Made by a program: the position numbers and the translations under genes. From Spirochaetes bacterium GWB1_27_13 (GTDB lineage Bacteria; Spirochaetota; GWE2-31-10; MWDO01): DNA of 52,819 nt. The DNA is taken from NCBI GenBank assembly GCA_001829125.1, contig MIAN01000261.1:1-52819 (forward strand), in the 5' to 3' direction. Numbering within the stretch: position 1 is the stretch's first letter; each line of letters starts with the position of its first letter. Positions 29,200 through 40,300 of the stretch are shown one piece after another. The notes under the pieces were generated by a model, which was given only the letters and a program-made list of their open reading frames with translations, searched no databases and had not been told where the DNA came from.

Positions 29200-30613
29200 T
29201 CTATTTCTATTAATATTTTTGTTTTCAGTAACATTTTCTTTTGGTATAGGGATAACTCCGTATATTTTTATCATCGAGTTTGAAGAAAATACAACAGATA
29301 TTGTACCAAATATGATCTATTATAAAGATTGTTCGCTTGATAAAATAGAACCAGAAGTTAGATATGACAAAAACTATATCAAACTAAAAAAATTAAATTA
29401 TCCAAAAGAAATTGATATTGAACAAACAAATTTAATAGATGACCTCGAGGATAATAAAAATCATGATCTCATTCACACAAAACAAATAGAAAATACTCTA
29501 AATAAACCTATTCCCAAAAAAATTAATTTTAAGATAGAAAGCAATTTTTTTTATAACAATTTTTATTATTCAACAAGTAATTTTGAGATTTTTAATAAAA
29601 ACGTCTATGAAAGGTTATTTTTACAAACAGACAACAATAAAATCAACTTAAACAATATTTTTAAGTTAAATACAACATATAATTTTAATTTTGAGAATAA
29701 AATAGATTTCAATTATGGAAAAATTTATAAAGAAATATATTCTAATTTTATTTTTACCGAAAACCTGAAAAATATTAATTTTAGTGAAGATATTGCTTTT
29801 GGCTATGATATAAAAAATAATTTTATTAAGAGTGGAATATTTTTTTTGGTAGAAATAAAAAAACAATTTGTCCCACAATTTTTATTTTATTATAATGGAC
29901 TTGATTTTTTTATTGGAGGAGGCTTTAGTTATAAGAATAATTTTTTAGAAACAAAGATTAACAATGATATTCAGTTAGATTTTGTTAAAAATTATAAATT
30001 TAATTTTGATTTTTATATTAATTTTAATTATTCTTCTATTTTTAGCCTATCTTTAATAAAAACAGATGATAGATTTAAAGGAGAAAATTTTTATAAATAC
30101 AAAAAAATCATTGACGACAAAGAAGAAAAAAATATATTATCTTTAAGTGGAATTGATTTTAAATTTAATAAAAATATAGTTTTTTTCAATATTTTGACGA
30201 TTTTCTACTTTGATTATTATTTTTTATCTATTGATTTGATTAGAAATATAGTTTTTAACAAACCTAATATTTTTTGTAAGTTTGAATTAGCATTTGACTT
30301 AAAATATTTTTTACTTAATTTTTCTTCAGATATTAACTTATCTGACCTAAAAACTATCGATACCAGATTTTTGTTAGAATTTAGAGACATTAAAACAAAT
30401 TTTATTACATTTAATGCTGGATTAGCTTCTTATTTAAAAAACAATTTTGACACAATAGAAATTACAAGTAATATAAAGATAGACTTTAATATAACTAAAA
30501 ATGGATTACTATATACAAGATTTAACGGTGGATTAGCCTTAAATAATCTTAAATCAAATATTTCAGCACAATTTATCTATTTTATAGAAGGTGGGTTTAA
30601 AGCATTTTTTTAA
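29177..30613 (+). CDS. Hypothetical exported beta-strand-rich protein
   Basis: Start chosen at MQYNGKNSLFLLIFLFSVTFSFG (signal peptide); overlaps the upstream CDS by 23 nt. Confidence 0.5.
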   Translation: MQYNGKNSLFLLIFLFSVTFSFGIGITPYIFIIEFEENTTDIVPNMIYYKDCSLDKIEPEVRYDKNYIKLKKLNYPKEIDIEQTNLIDDLEDNKNHDLIHTKQIENTLNKPIPKKINFKIESNFFYNNFYYSTSNFEIFNKNVYERLFLQTDNNKINLNNIFKLNTTYNFNFENKIDFNYGKIYKEIYSNFIFTENLKNINFSEDIAFGYDIKNNFIKSGIFFLVEIKKQFVPQFLFYYNGLDFFIGGGFSYKNNFLETKINNDIQLDFVKNYKFNFDFYINFNYSSIFSLSLIKTDDRFKGENFYKYKKIIDDKEEKNILSLSGIDFKFNKNIVFFNILTIFYFDYYFLSIDLIRNIVFNKPNIFCKFELAFDLKYFLLNFSSDINLSDLKTIDTRFLLEFRDIKTNFITFNAGLASYLKNNFDTIEITSNIKIDFNITKNGLLYTRFNGGLALNNLKSNISAQFIYFIEGGFKAFF

Positions 30614-32340
30614 ACGCCAATCATTTTTTGGATTGTCCTAATTAAAAAATAAATGGATTGCATTGTTTTAAATCCAAAATGTTTATAATAAATTAGATGA
30701 GAGTCATTTATATCTTTTTTTTGTAAAATAATTTCAGTCATAATACTAAATTTTTTCAAAAAATAAAATTTTTGTTCCATTTCACAAATTAAGTTTTTCC
30801 AGTTATTTAAAGATTCATCATCATTTTGATTAAAATCAGTCTTTTCAAATAAAATCTTTAATCTTTGAGAAAATTCAAATAAATTATTTATCATTTCATT
30901 AAAAAAAGTATTTATTTGACCTTTTTCTATCAATTTTAAATGATTTTGACTCAATAAGTCTTTTGAATTAATCCTATTGCTATCATCTATTATATTCTCT
31001 AACTTTTCTTCCTTTAAATTTTCTATTTTTAAAGAATGATAAATTGAGTTATAAATATGTATATCTGGATTATTTTTTGCAAAATGACTAAAATAAGATG
31101 CGTAATTTTCTAACACAAAATCCGTAAGAACATTTTTATCACTGATTTTACTTTTACCTGTTTTTATGCTTCTACAACTTATAGCCTTTGCCATCATAGA
31201 CTCCGGTGGTGAAAAATAATTTGATAAAAACATAGTCTTTTCATAATAAGGAGAATCTTTACAATGAGTAATAAAATCTGGAAATGACAAATCAAGCCCT
31301 GCAAGGTATATTTTTTTAAAACCAAAGCTAATTGCAAGATTGAGAGCATAGTCAGCCACAGTTCCACCAGTATCGATTCCATTTTTTGGAATACCAAAAC
31401 TATCAAAAAAATATTCGATTATACTTTTGTTAAAAATATTATTAGTAAAAGTAAAATATATATTATCCACTAACCTACCCAATTTTGGATAACAAATAAT
31501 ATCAAAAATATAACTAATTTCACTCTTTTTATCTAAAACAAAATCATCAAGACTATAAAATTGTCCATCAAGTGACACAACAAAGTCTGGTTTAATATTA
31601 TTTTTTAACAGTGGTTTTAAAGCAGTATCAACAGCAAAAAGTGTAATTTTATCTCTATTATTTCTTATGAAGGGAATATCATTTGTTAAATTTGGACCTG
31701 CACATGCTATTACACACAAATTATTCCCCATATCATTCTTTTTTATATCAATAATAGGAGATTTAGAAAATTGCGAAGAATTATAAATAAAATTCTTAGT
31801 CCATAAACCTATAAAAGTTGACTCTGTTAGTATATTTTGCGTGATTATACTAAATGACTTTTTTATTAAATTAAAAAAATTAGCCTCTTCTTTTGGTAGA
31901 ATATTCTTATAGCCAATATTAGAGTAATAATAAATCCTACCCTCAGAAAAAAAATCATTTTTTTCAATAAAATTGTAAATTTCTTCATCATTTATAATTG
32001 AAACCAAAAGTAGTTTTTTATCTTTAAAAATACTTTGGTCATAATATTTTTCTTTATAAAGCAAAAAAATCTCTTTAATGGGTTCATAAATTATAAAAAT
32101 AGAGTCTGGATTATTACTAATTATGTTATTAATTCCATAACCAAGCCCAACTCCAAAAATTATTATTAGATTCTTACCTTTATAGATAAAATTTTTAGCT
32201 TCAGCTTCCGGATCAAATTTTGAGTGTATATATTTATCATTTATGATTAGAATATCTTTATTATTTCTTGATTTTTCTATTTTAAAAGAAAAAAAAGAGC
32301 TATCATTATCGATAGCTCTATTATTGTTAATATTAGACAT
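30610..32340 (-). CDS. DUF115 / motility-associated factor (Maf) glycosyltransferase-like protein
   Basis: VIACAGPNLTNDIPFI, LFAVDTALKPLLKNNIKPDFVVSLDGQ, GGTVADYALNLAISFGFKKIYLAGLDLSF. Confidence 0.8.
   Translation of the reverse strand: MSNINNNRAIDNDSSFFSFKIEKSRNNKDILIINDKYIHSKFDPEAEAKNFIYKGKNLIIIFGVGLGYGINNIISNNPDSIFIIYEPIKEIFLLYKEKYYDQSIFKDKKLLLVSIINDEEIYNFIEKNDFFSEGRIYYYSNIGYKNILPKEEANFFNLIKKSFSIITQNILTESTFIGLWTKNFIYNSSQFSKSPIIDIKKNDMGNNLCVIACAGPNLTNDIPFIRNNRDKITLFAVDTALKPLLKNNIKPDFVVSLDGQFYSLDDFVLDKKSEISYIFDIICYPKLGRLVDNIYFTFTNNIFNKSIIEYFFDSFGIPKNGIDTGGTVADYALNLAISFGFKKIYLAGLDLSFPDFITHCKDSPYYEKTMFLSNYFSPPESMMAKAISCRSIKTGKSKISDKNVLTDFVLENYASYFSHFAKNNPDIHIYNSIYHSLKIENLKEEKLENIIDDSNRINSKDLLSQNHLKLIEKGQINTFFNEMINNLFEFSQRLKILFEKTDFNQNDDESLNNWKNLICEMEQKFYFLKKFSIMTEIILQKKDINDSHLIYYKHFGFKTMQSIYFLIRTIQKMIGV
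32289..32319 (-). terminator. Intrinsic-terminator-like hairpin plus T tract inside the 5' end of the DUF115 CDS
   Basis: Minus strand: AGAGCTATC-GATAAT-GATAGCTCT followed by T7-C-TTTT. Confidence 0.65.
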
Positions 32341-32342
32341 AA

Positions 32343-33881
32343 TTATTCTTGTTTTTGGATAAAATCTTGAATTTTGAATACATAACTAAAGTTATCTACT
32401 ATTTCATATTTTTTTCTTTCTTTTGTATAATAATCGCCTTCTATATCCATACTCTTTCCATTAGAATATTTTTTGCTTAAATCATCATACATATCCTCAA
32501 AAGATTTTAAATCCACATCAGCCTTATCAGAAACCATAGCAATCATATAACCATTAGAATGTTTAAAAGGTTCTAAAATATCATTTTTTTTACTCTTAAA
32601 TGCTTTTGCTATATAATTTTTATCATCTGTCAAATCTGGATTAACATTAGGCATCCCATAACCTAAAAAGCTTGATGCCCCTGAAGTCTCTACTTTTAAA
32701 TTAAATTTATTAGCTGCTTTTTCCAAACCATCTTTTTTGGCTAAAGCATATAACTCATCAGCTTTCTTTTTATTTTCATCTTCAATTGCTTTAAAATTTC
32801 TTGCTATATATTCGCTTTTAAGTTTTTGTTTTAATTTATCATCTGCTAATTCTGGATATCTAACATCTTCAATATAGAAAACAATAGGTCCAACTGATGT
32901 TTGGACAACTGTTTTAGCAACTTCTTTATTTTGAGTAGTTCTAACAGCATTTTTTAAATCGGCATTCTCAAAATCATCTATAAAACTATATTCTGAATCA
33001 TAAACTATATTTACAATTTTATCTTCTATTTTTAATTTATTACCAATTTCTATAAATTTTGCCTTATCTTTTGTTACTTCTTTTAAAGCCTTTTCTGCTT
33101 CTGTTTTATCTTTAAAAACTAATCTTGTTAATTTATATTGTTTATAACTATCTTTGTTTTCATCATAAAACTTTGCAAGAAGTTTTTCATCTACTTCTTG
33201 TGTAGAAAGATTGATATATTTTAAAGTAACTTTAACATTTTCTAATTTATAATTTTCTAAAGCTTCTTCTTGTGTTACTGGAAGTCCTTTAAAATAATCT
33301 TGTACAAAACTATCATAAAGTAAATCTTCTTGAATTTCTTTTGCGTATTTGTTTACTTTACCTCTTTCTTTTTTCATGGCTTCATAATTAATATCACCTT
33401 CACTATCAGAAAAATATCTTTTACCAACTTCTTTATTAAGCCAGTTTTTTGATATTGTGATATTCATTTTATGTGCATTTTTCATTCCTATTATTTTATT
33501 GATTGTATTATCAAAAATCATTCTCGCATATTGATATTTTTGGTAAGGATTTATTTGTTGTGAAGACATTATCGAAGAAAGTCTAATATTAAACTCGTCT
33601 TGCCTTCCAAGTTGAATTTTTTGGTTCATAATTCTACCAACATAAGAGTTTGGGTTATCTCTATTTTGAGCTACTTGAGCTTCTTGTGGAATAGAAATTG
33701 TACCATCTTCATTTTTTATCTTAGTTTTACCTAAATCTTTTATAAAATCATTGATACCAAGTAGTGGTCCACCTGTAAAAATAAAAGTAACAACAATAAT
33801 TGCTATTACAAATGTAACTAAAAAATTTCTAATCGATGTCTTTAAATCCTCTTTCTCTTTTTTGACTTCTTTATCGTTCAT
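32343..33881 (-). CDS. SurA/PpiD-like peptidyl-prolyl isomerase/chaperone
   Basis: N-terminal TM anchor; SurA_N-like SSQQINPYQKYQYARMIFDNTINKIIGMKNAHKMNI; repeated parvulin-like KAFKSKKNDILEPFKHSNGYMIAMVSDK. Confidence 0.65.
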   Translation of the reverse strand: MNDKEVKKEKEDLKTSIRNFLVTFVIAIIVVTFIFTGGPLLGINDFIKDLGKTKIKNEDGTISIPQEAQVAQNRDNPNSYVGRIMNQKIQLGRQDEFNIRLSSIMSSQQINPYQKYQYARMIFDNTINKIIGMKNAHKMNITISKNWLNKEVGKRYFSDSEGDINYEAMKKERGKVNKYAKEIQEDLLYDSFVQDYFKGLPVTQEEALENYKLENVKVTLKYINLSTQEVDEKLLAKFYDENKDSYKQYKLTRLVFKDKTEAEKALKEVTKDKAKFIEIGNKLKIEDKIVNIVYDSEYSFIDDFENADLKNAVRTTQNKEVAKTVVQTSVGPIVFYIEDVRYPELADDKLKQKLKSEYIARNFKAIEDENKKKADELYALAKKDGLEKAANKFNLKVETSGASSFLGYGMPNVNPDLTDDKNYIAKAFKSKKNDILEPFKHSNGYMIAMVSDKADVDLKSFEDMYDDLSKKYSNGKSMDIEGDYYTKERKKYEIVDNFSYVFKIQDFIQKQE

Positions 33882-34369
33882 AAACCATCCTTAATTTTTA
33901 TATCTAAGTTTTTTACCGAAGTTTAATATTCTTGTCGGTTCATAGCAGTAAAAAATACCATTTTAAATTATAAATGTCAATCACGGATAAAAAAAATGTC
34001 AAAAAAAATAAAATATAGCTTTTTTAAACTTTATAAAATAGTTTCCTTACGAAAAGCCAATAAAAAATATCAATATCATAGATTAAAATAACAGTATAAA
34101 ACTTAGAATACAAACATAAATCTATGAATTTTGTTTTTTATATTAGATTAATGATGTTATAATTCTATTTTAAGTAAGAATATAATAAAAATAACTTATA
34201 TTCGATAAAACTTAATATTCTATAAATTAAAAAAAATACACATTATCGTCATATTTTTTTATAAAACAACAGAAATATAAAAAAATATTAAAAAAGAAAT
34301 TGACAGAAAATTCTAAATAATTTAAAATTCAAAAGTTATATATGGGGGAATTTTCGTTTTTTTCTATAA

Positions 34370-34377
34370 GGGGGGGG
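34370..34377 (+). promoter_or_regulatory. Homopolymeric G8 tract abutting the start codon
   Basis: TATAAGGGGGGGGAATG. Confidence 0.7.
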
Positions 34378-34378
34378 A

Positions 34379-37300
34379 ATGTTATTATTAGCTATTCTTA
34401 TATCAGGAGCTATTTCTTTTAGTATTGCATTAGTTTTTAGGCAACTCGATAAAAATAATAGAAGTTTTGAAAAAATTGCTAAACTTTCAAAAAATATTAA
34501 AGATGAATTAGCTTCTTTTGCGGATGAAAAAATCCAATCTTTAAGAGATTTTGATAATTGCATTGATGTTTCAATTCAAAAAGGCAGTAATTTAATCAAT
34601 GTTTTAAAATCTTCTATTTCTGAGCTAGAATCTAAGTTAAATGGTGTGAATAAAGAAACTGATAAAGTTAATGAATTTTATACTCAACTTGAGATTATTG
34701 GTAAAAATATAGCTGGTATTGACCAAGAATTTAAAAATATAGCCGAAAATTCGTCTTATGTTAAGAATGTTGAAGAAAAAATAAACAAATTTAAAAAAGA
34801 TATTGCTTTAATAGAAAAAAACATTACAAGAATTGAAGATGATTTAAGAAAAGAAAATTCTCAAGCCCTCAAAAATATTACAGAAGAAATTGTTTCTGAA
34901 ACACAAAATGAAATCAAAAATATTAGAGATAGCTTTTTAGTTTCATTTAAAGAAGTAGAAAATAAAAAAGACAGTATTATTGAAGATATTGAAAGAAAAA
35001 ATAATGAAATGAATAGTAAAATATCAGAAACAGAGAATATATTAGATAATTTCGCACAAAGACAAGAAAAATTTGTTATTGAAAATAATGAAAAATTATA
35101 CAAAGAAATAAAATCTGTTGAGGATAAATTAAATAATATGAAAGACAACTTTATTGGAGTTGTTGTTGAAGAATTTAATAATCTAAACTCAATTAATAAC
35201 TCAAAAGTTGAAGAAGTTAAAAATGACATCGCAAAAATTGAAATAGAATTAACTGATAAAGTTAATGAAAAAGTAGCAAAATTTAACACAATCATATCTG
35301 AAATGGAACAAACTGGCGAAAATGTTGATAAACTTGTCAAAGAAGAGTTTAAAGAAGAAAAAACTAAACAATTAGCCGAAATTAGAACAATTTATAGTAA
35401 TATTCTAAAAGAAATTGATACTTATAATGAAAAATTAAAAAATGAAGCTAAAAACAATATTATTAAGGTATTAAGAGAAAATGAAGATAAATTTAAAATT
35501 TTAAATGAAAACTTTAAGAAAATGGAAAAAGATGGACAAATTAAATTAACATCTTTTGAAACAACTTTAAATGAATATTCAAACAATTTTGAAAGATTAA
35601 AATTAGATATTTCAAAAGAAATAGAACATAAAGCAAAACAATTTGATGAATATATCAATACTTCAAGTGAAAAAGTAATTACAAACATAAGTATTACGTT
35701 AAATAAAGTTTCTTCTGATGCAAATGGTAAAACAAGCGAGATCACATCTAAATTTGAAAATCTTTTTGCAAGTATAGAGTCAAAACTTTTAACAACTGAA
35801 AAAGAATTAGTTGAAAACTCAAGAAAAATCGAGACTTCGTTATCTAAAAAAGCAAATGATTTAGAAAATACATTATTTAATAGACAAAATGACTTGGAAC
35901 AAAATATTCTAAAGGATATTGAGGCACGGTATCACAATTATAAATCTTCTATCGAAAATAATTTTAATGAAAACTATTCTAATTTGAATAATTTTGTAAG
36001 TGAATCAAAAAATGAACTTTCTTTATTAAAAGAAAAATTGATGGAAACTATCAATAAATCAAACGATGAGATTAGTACAGTTAGAGAAAAAACAATTATT
36101 TCTTTTAATCAATCAAAAGAGAATATTGAGTTAGAACTTGGTGATTTTTACAATAAAATAAAAAAAGAAGTTGAAAATGTAGAAGGAAAAGTCAATAGTA
36201 TTGAAGATTCTTTTATACAAAGACTAAAATCTTTAGATACTCTTGTTGAAGAAAAAATTGAAAACAATGTTTCGTGGTGTAATTCAAAAATTAATGACTT
36301 GTACAATAGAGGCAATGAGTTAGATACTCTCTTTAATACTAAAATTGGTCAAACCGAAGAACTTTATAATAAAAGTTTAATTAAATTAAGGTCTGATAAT
36401 GAACAGAAACTTAATTTAGTCGAAAATCAATATAAAAACTTGGCTAATTCTATTAATGAGATTAAAAACAATATTGATAACGATATTACATCATTAGTGT
36501 CTAATGCTTCTACAAAATTAAAAGAAGAATATAGACAACTCGAGGAAGAGTCATTAAATACAGTGAATGGCTATAAAAATGATTTGGGGAAAATAAAACA
36601 ATCAATTAAGTTTATTGAAGAAAAATATAACGAAAGATTGGACAATAAATTTGACGAAATTGATAAAAATTTAATTGGTAAAATGCAAGATGTTAATGAA
36701 ATTGTTGATAAAATTCAAGAAATTAATGAAAAATATAATATTAAGTTTAATGAACTTGGAGAAAGATTCAAAAACTACGAATCTGACCTTAATTTAAGAT
36801 CAAATGAAATTGAAAAAAGATTAAACGAAAAAGGCGAAAAGATTCTATCTGGTAGACTCGATAAAGTAAACGAAATATCTTATAAATTTAATGAAGTTGT
36901 AGAAAACATCAATGGTTTAAAATCTAAAATAGATACTGAAATCTGCCAAAAAGTTGAGGATGGTAAACTTGAAATTAATAAAGTCTTTGAAGACGGGAAA
37001 AATTTTGTTTTTACAAATTATAATAATTTGGAAGAAGAAACAGTAAACCGAATTAATACTTATAAAAATGAATTATCTATCCTTAAAAATAACCTAAATG
37101 ACATCGAAATCAACTTTAATAAACTATTTGAAGAAAAATTAAATCAAACTGATAATGTTTTAAATGAAAAAACAAATCAATTTAATGTAACTTATTCTTA
37201 CTTTGTTGAAGAATTGAATAAAAAGATTAATCTTTTAGAAGGAGACTTTAAGAATAAAATAGTTGATTTGGAAAATAACTATAAAAATTGGAATGAAAAA

Positions 37301-40300
37301 GTTACAAACGAAAAGTTGATTGAACTTGAAAGTTTCACTGATAAATTTAATAGCATTCAATCTCAAATACAGGATGTTAAACAAAAATTAGAAGACGAAA
37401 TAGGAAGTCAAATTGAAAATGGCAAAAAAGATATTGCTAATATTTTTGAGAATGGAAAAGAAAACATAACAAAGCAATATAAAAATCTTGAGCAAGACAC
37501 AGCAAAAAACCTTGAAATGTTTAATTCTGATTTAAATAAGATTAAACAAAACATGAAACTTATTGATGAGAAATTTAGCGGAAGATTTATAAAAAAATTA
37601 GAGGATGCTGATGTAAAACTTGTTGAAAAACTTCAAGAAGTCACAGAAAAATCAAAAACTTATTTTACACAACTCGGTTTAAAATGGAATAATAATGAAA
37701 CAGATTTTAACAGAAAACTTTCTGAGATTGAGAAACAATATGTTGATAAACACGATAAGATATTACTTGATAAGACAAATGACTTGGCTGAGTTAAAAAC
37801 AAGGTTTGATGGTTTAAATGTTCAAATAAATAACTTTAACAATAAAATTAATGTAGAACTTGAAGAGAAATTTGAAGCAGGTAAAAATGAATTAAATAAT
37901 ATCCTCAACAATGGTAAAGATAAACTTGTCACTGAGTACAAAAAACTTGAAGAGCAAACTGTTGCAAGCATTGCTTCTTACAAAAACGATTTGTTAAAAA
38001 TCAAACAAAATTTACAACAAGTTGATGATAAGTTTATGGAAAAATTTGACAAAAAGTTAAATGAAGTTGACAATAGAGTAAACGATAAAGTTGTAGAATT
38101 TCAAGATGTTTATAAGGATAATATATTAGAATTCACCAATAAAGTTAAAATTCTTGAAAAAGAGTTTGAAAATAAACTTAATTCAATAGAAAAAGTTTAT
38201 AATGAAAAAGGTGATGCTATGGTTGCCAAAAATCATGAGAAAATTGACGAAGTTAGAAATATTTTTGCTGACCTTACTCTACAACTTGATAATATAAAAA
38301 TCAGACTTGACAGTGATATAAACGAAAAATTAGAACAAAGCAAACTTGAAATTGCAGATATTTTTGCAAAAGAAAGCGAGAATTTAATCAATAAATTTAA
38401 AGATATTGAGGATAATGCTCAATTTAGGCTAAATGAATATTGGGATGAGTTAATTAAGATTAAAGAAAGCTTTAAAAATATTTACATCTCATTTCAAGAA
38501 AAAATTGATGATAAGTTTAATAGTGTTGATTCTACAATGTTACAAAAACTTGGTGAAATGCAAGAAAAAATGGGTAAAAATATTTTTGATTTATCAAATA
38601 AAATTAAACTCACCGAGTCTGACTTGGTAAATAGCATTTCTTTATTAAAAGATGATTTTGCTAAAGAAGAAGAAAAAACTCATATTGCAAATCTTGACAA
38701 ATTGAATCTTTTCACAGAAAAATTTGAAGATTTAAAGACTGCTTTAGAGTATCTAAAAAATACTTTTGACTCAGATGTGACTTCTAAAGTTGAAAATGGC
38801 AAAAAAGAAATATATGAACAGATCGAAAACGAAAAAATTAAAATATTTGATATTTACAAGGAAGTTGAAAATCGTTCTATCGAAAAAATTGATAATTATA
38901 AAGAAGAACTTGGTAAATTGGAAAATAAAATTTCAAACATTGATGAACTTTACAATAAACATTTACAAGAAAAAATTGCAGAAATTGATAATGAAATTAC
39001 AGAAAAGAAAAACCAAATTGATGAAGAATACAATTTTGCTGTTGGAAACATCTCTGATAAACTCAGAAATATTGAGTCAGAATTTTCACAAAAACTTTAT
39101 ATAATCGAAAATGATTATAAAGAAAAACAAAAATCTATTTTTGATGAAAATACAAAATTTGTTAATTCTATAAACAAAGATTTTAATAATCTCAAAAATG
39201 AAATTGAAAACCTCGATGATAGAGTTAATTTGGAAATTAAAGGAAATCTAAACTCCTCATTGGAAGTTTTACAAAACAAATTACTCAATATCGAGTCTGA
39301 TTTTACTAACAAGTTAAATACTTTAGAAAAAGACTATTTTGAGAAACAACAATCTATGTTAAACGAAAAATCTCTATTTGTTGATGATTTTAAGAGTAAT
39401 TTCAACCAATTAAGAGAAGAAATGGATATTCTTTCTACAAAAACAAGCGATGCTGCTCAATCTAACTTAGAATTTGCTATTACTAAAATTGGAAATAAAT
39501 TAGGTGAAGTAGAAAATATTTTTAATGAAAAGTTATCAGAAATAGAAAAAGAATATAAAGATAAGCAAGATATTATATTAAACGAAAAAATTAACTTATT
39601 TACTAATTTTAAAAATGATTTTAGCAGATTAAAAGAAGAAATAGATAATTTAAACACAAATTATAATAGTAAACTCAATGAAAACCTTGATATTGCTATA
39701 AAACATATTAATGAAAAAGTAGATGGAGTTCAATCTGATTTTGGCGATAGATTATCTTCAATTGAAAAAGAATATAGCGATAAGCAAGAATTGTTGTTAG
39801 CAGAAAAACAACAAATACTTGAAAATGTAAATAACGATTTTAATGATCTAAAAGTAAAAATTGATAATATTGATAGTATGGCAACTGATGAAATTACAGA
39901 AAAACTTAAAACCGGAATGGAAAACATTAATAAATTGTTTAACGAAGGTAAAGATCGATTATTTAATGAATTTAAGAAAGTCGAAGATAATTACATCAAT
40001 AAAATCAATGAGTACAATACTGATTTACAAAAAGTTAGAGAAGAAATTAACTTTATGGATGAAAAGTTTAATAGTGAGTTTAGCAATAAATTAAATGATG
40101 CTGACAATAAACTTTTGGAAAAACTTAAAGATTTGGATGATAATTACAGTTTTAATGTTTCTAATATTTCTGATAAAATTAGAGATTTGGAAAGTACTTT
40201 TTCAGCAAACATTAACGAAATAGAGAAATACTATAAAGAAAGAACTAATAATTTGATTAATGAGACAGAAAATCATATAAATCAAATTGGTTCTGATTTT

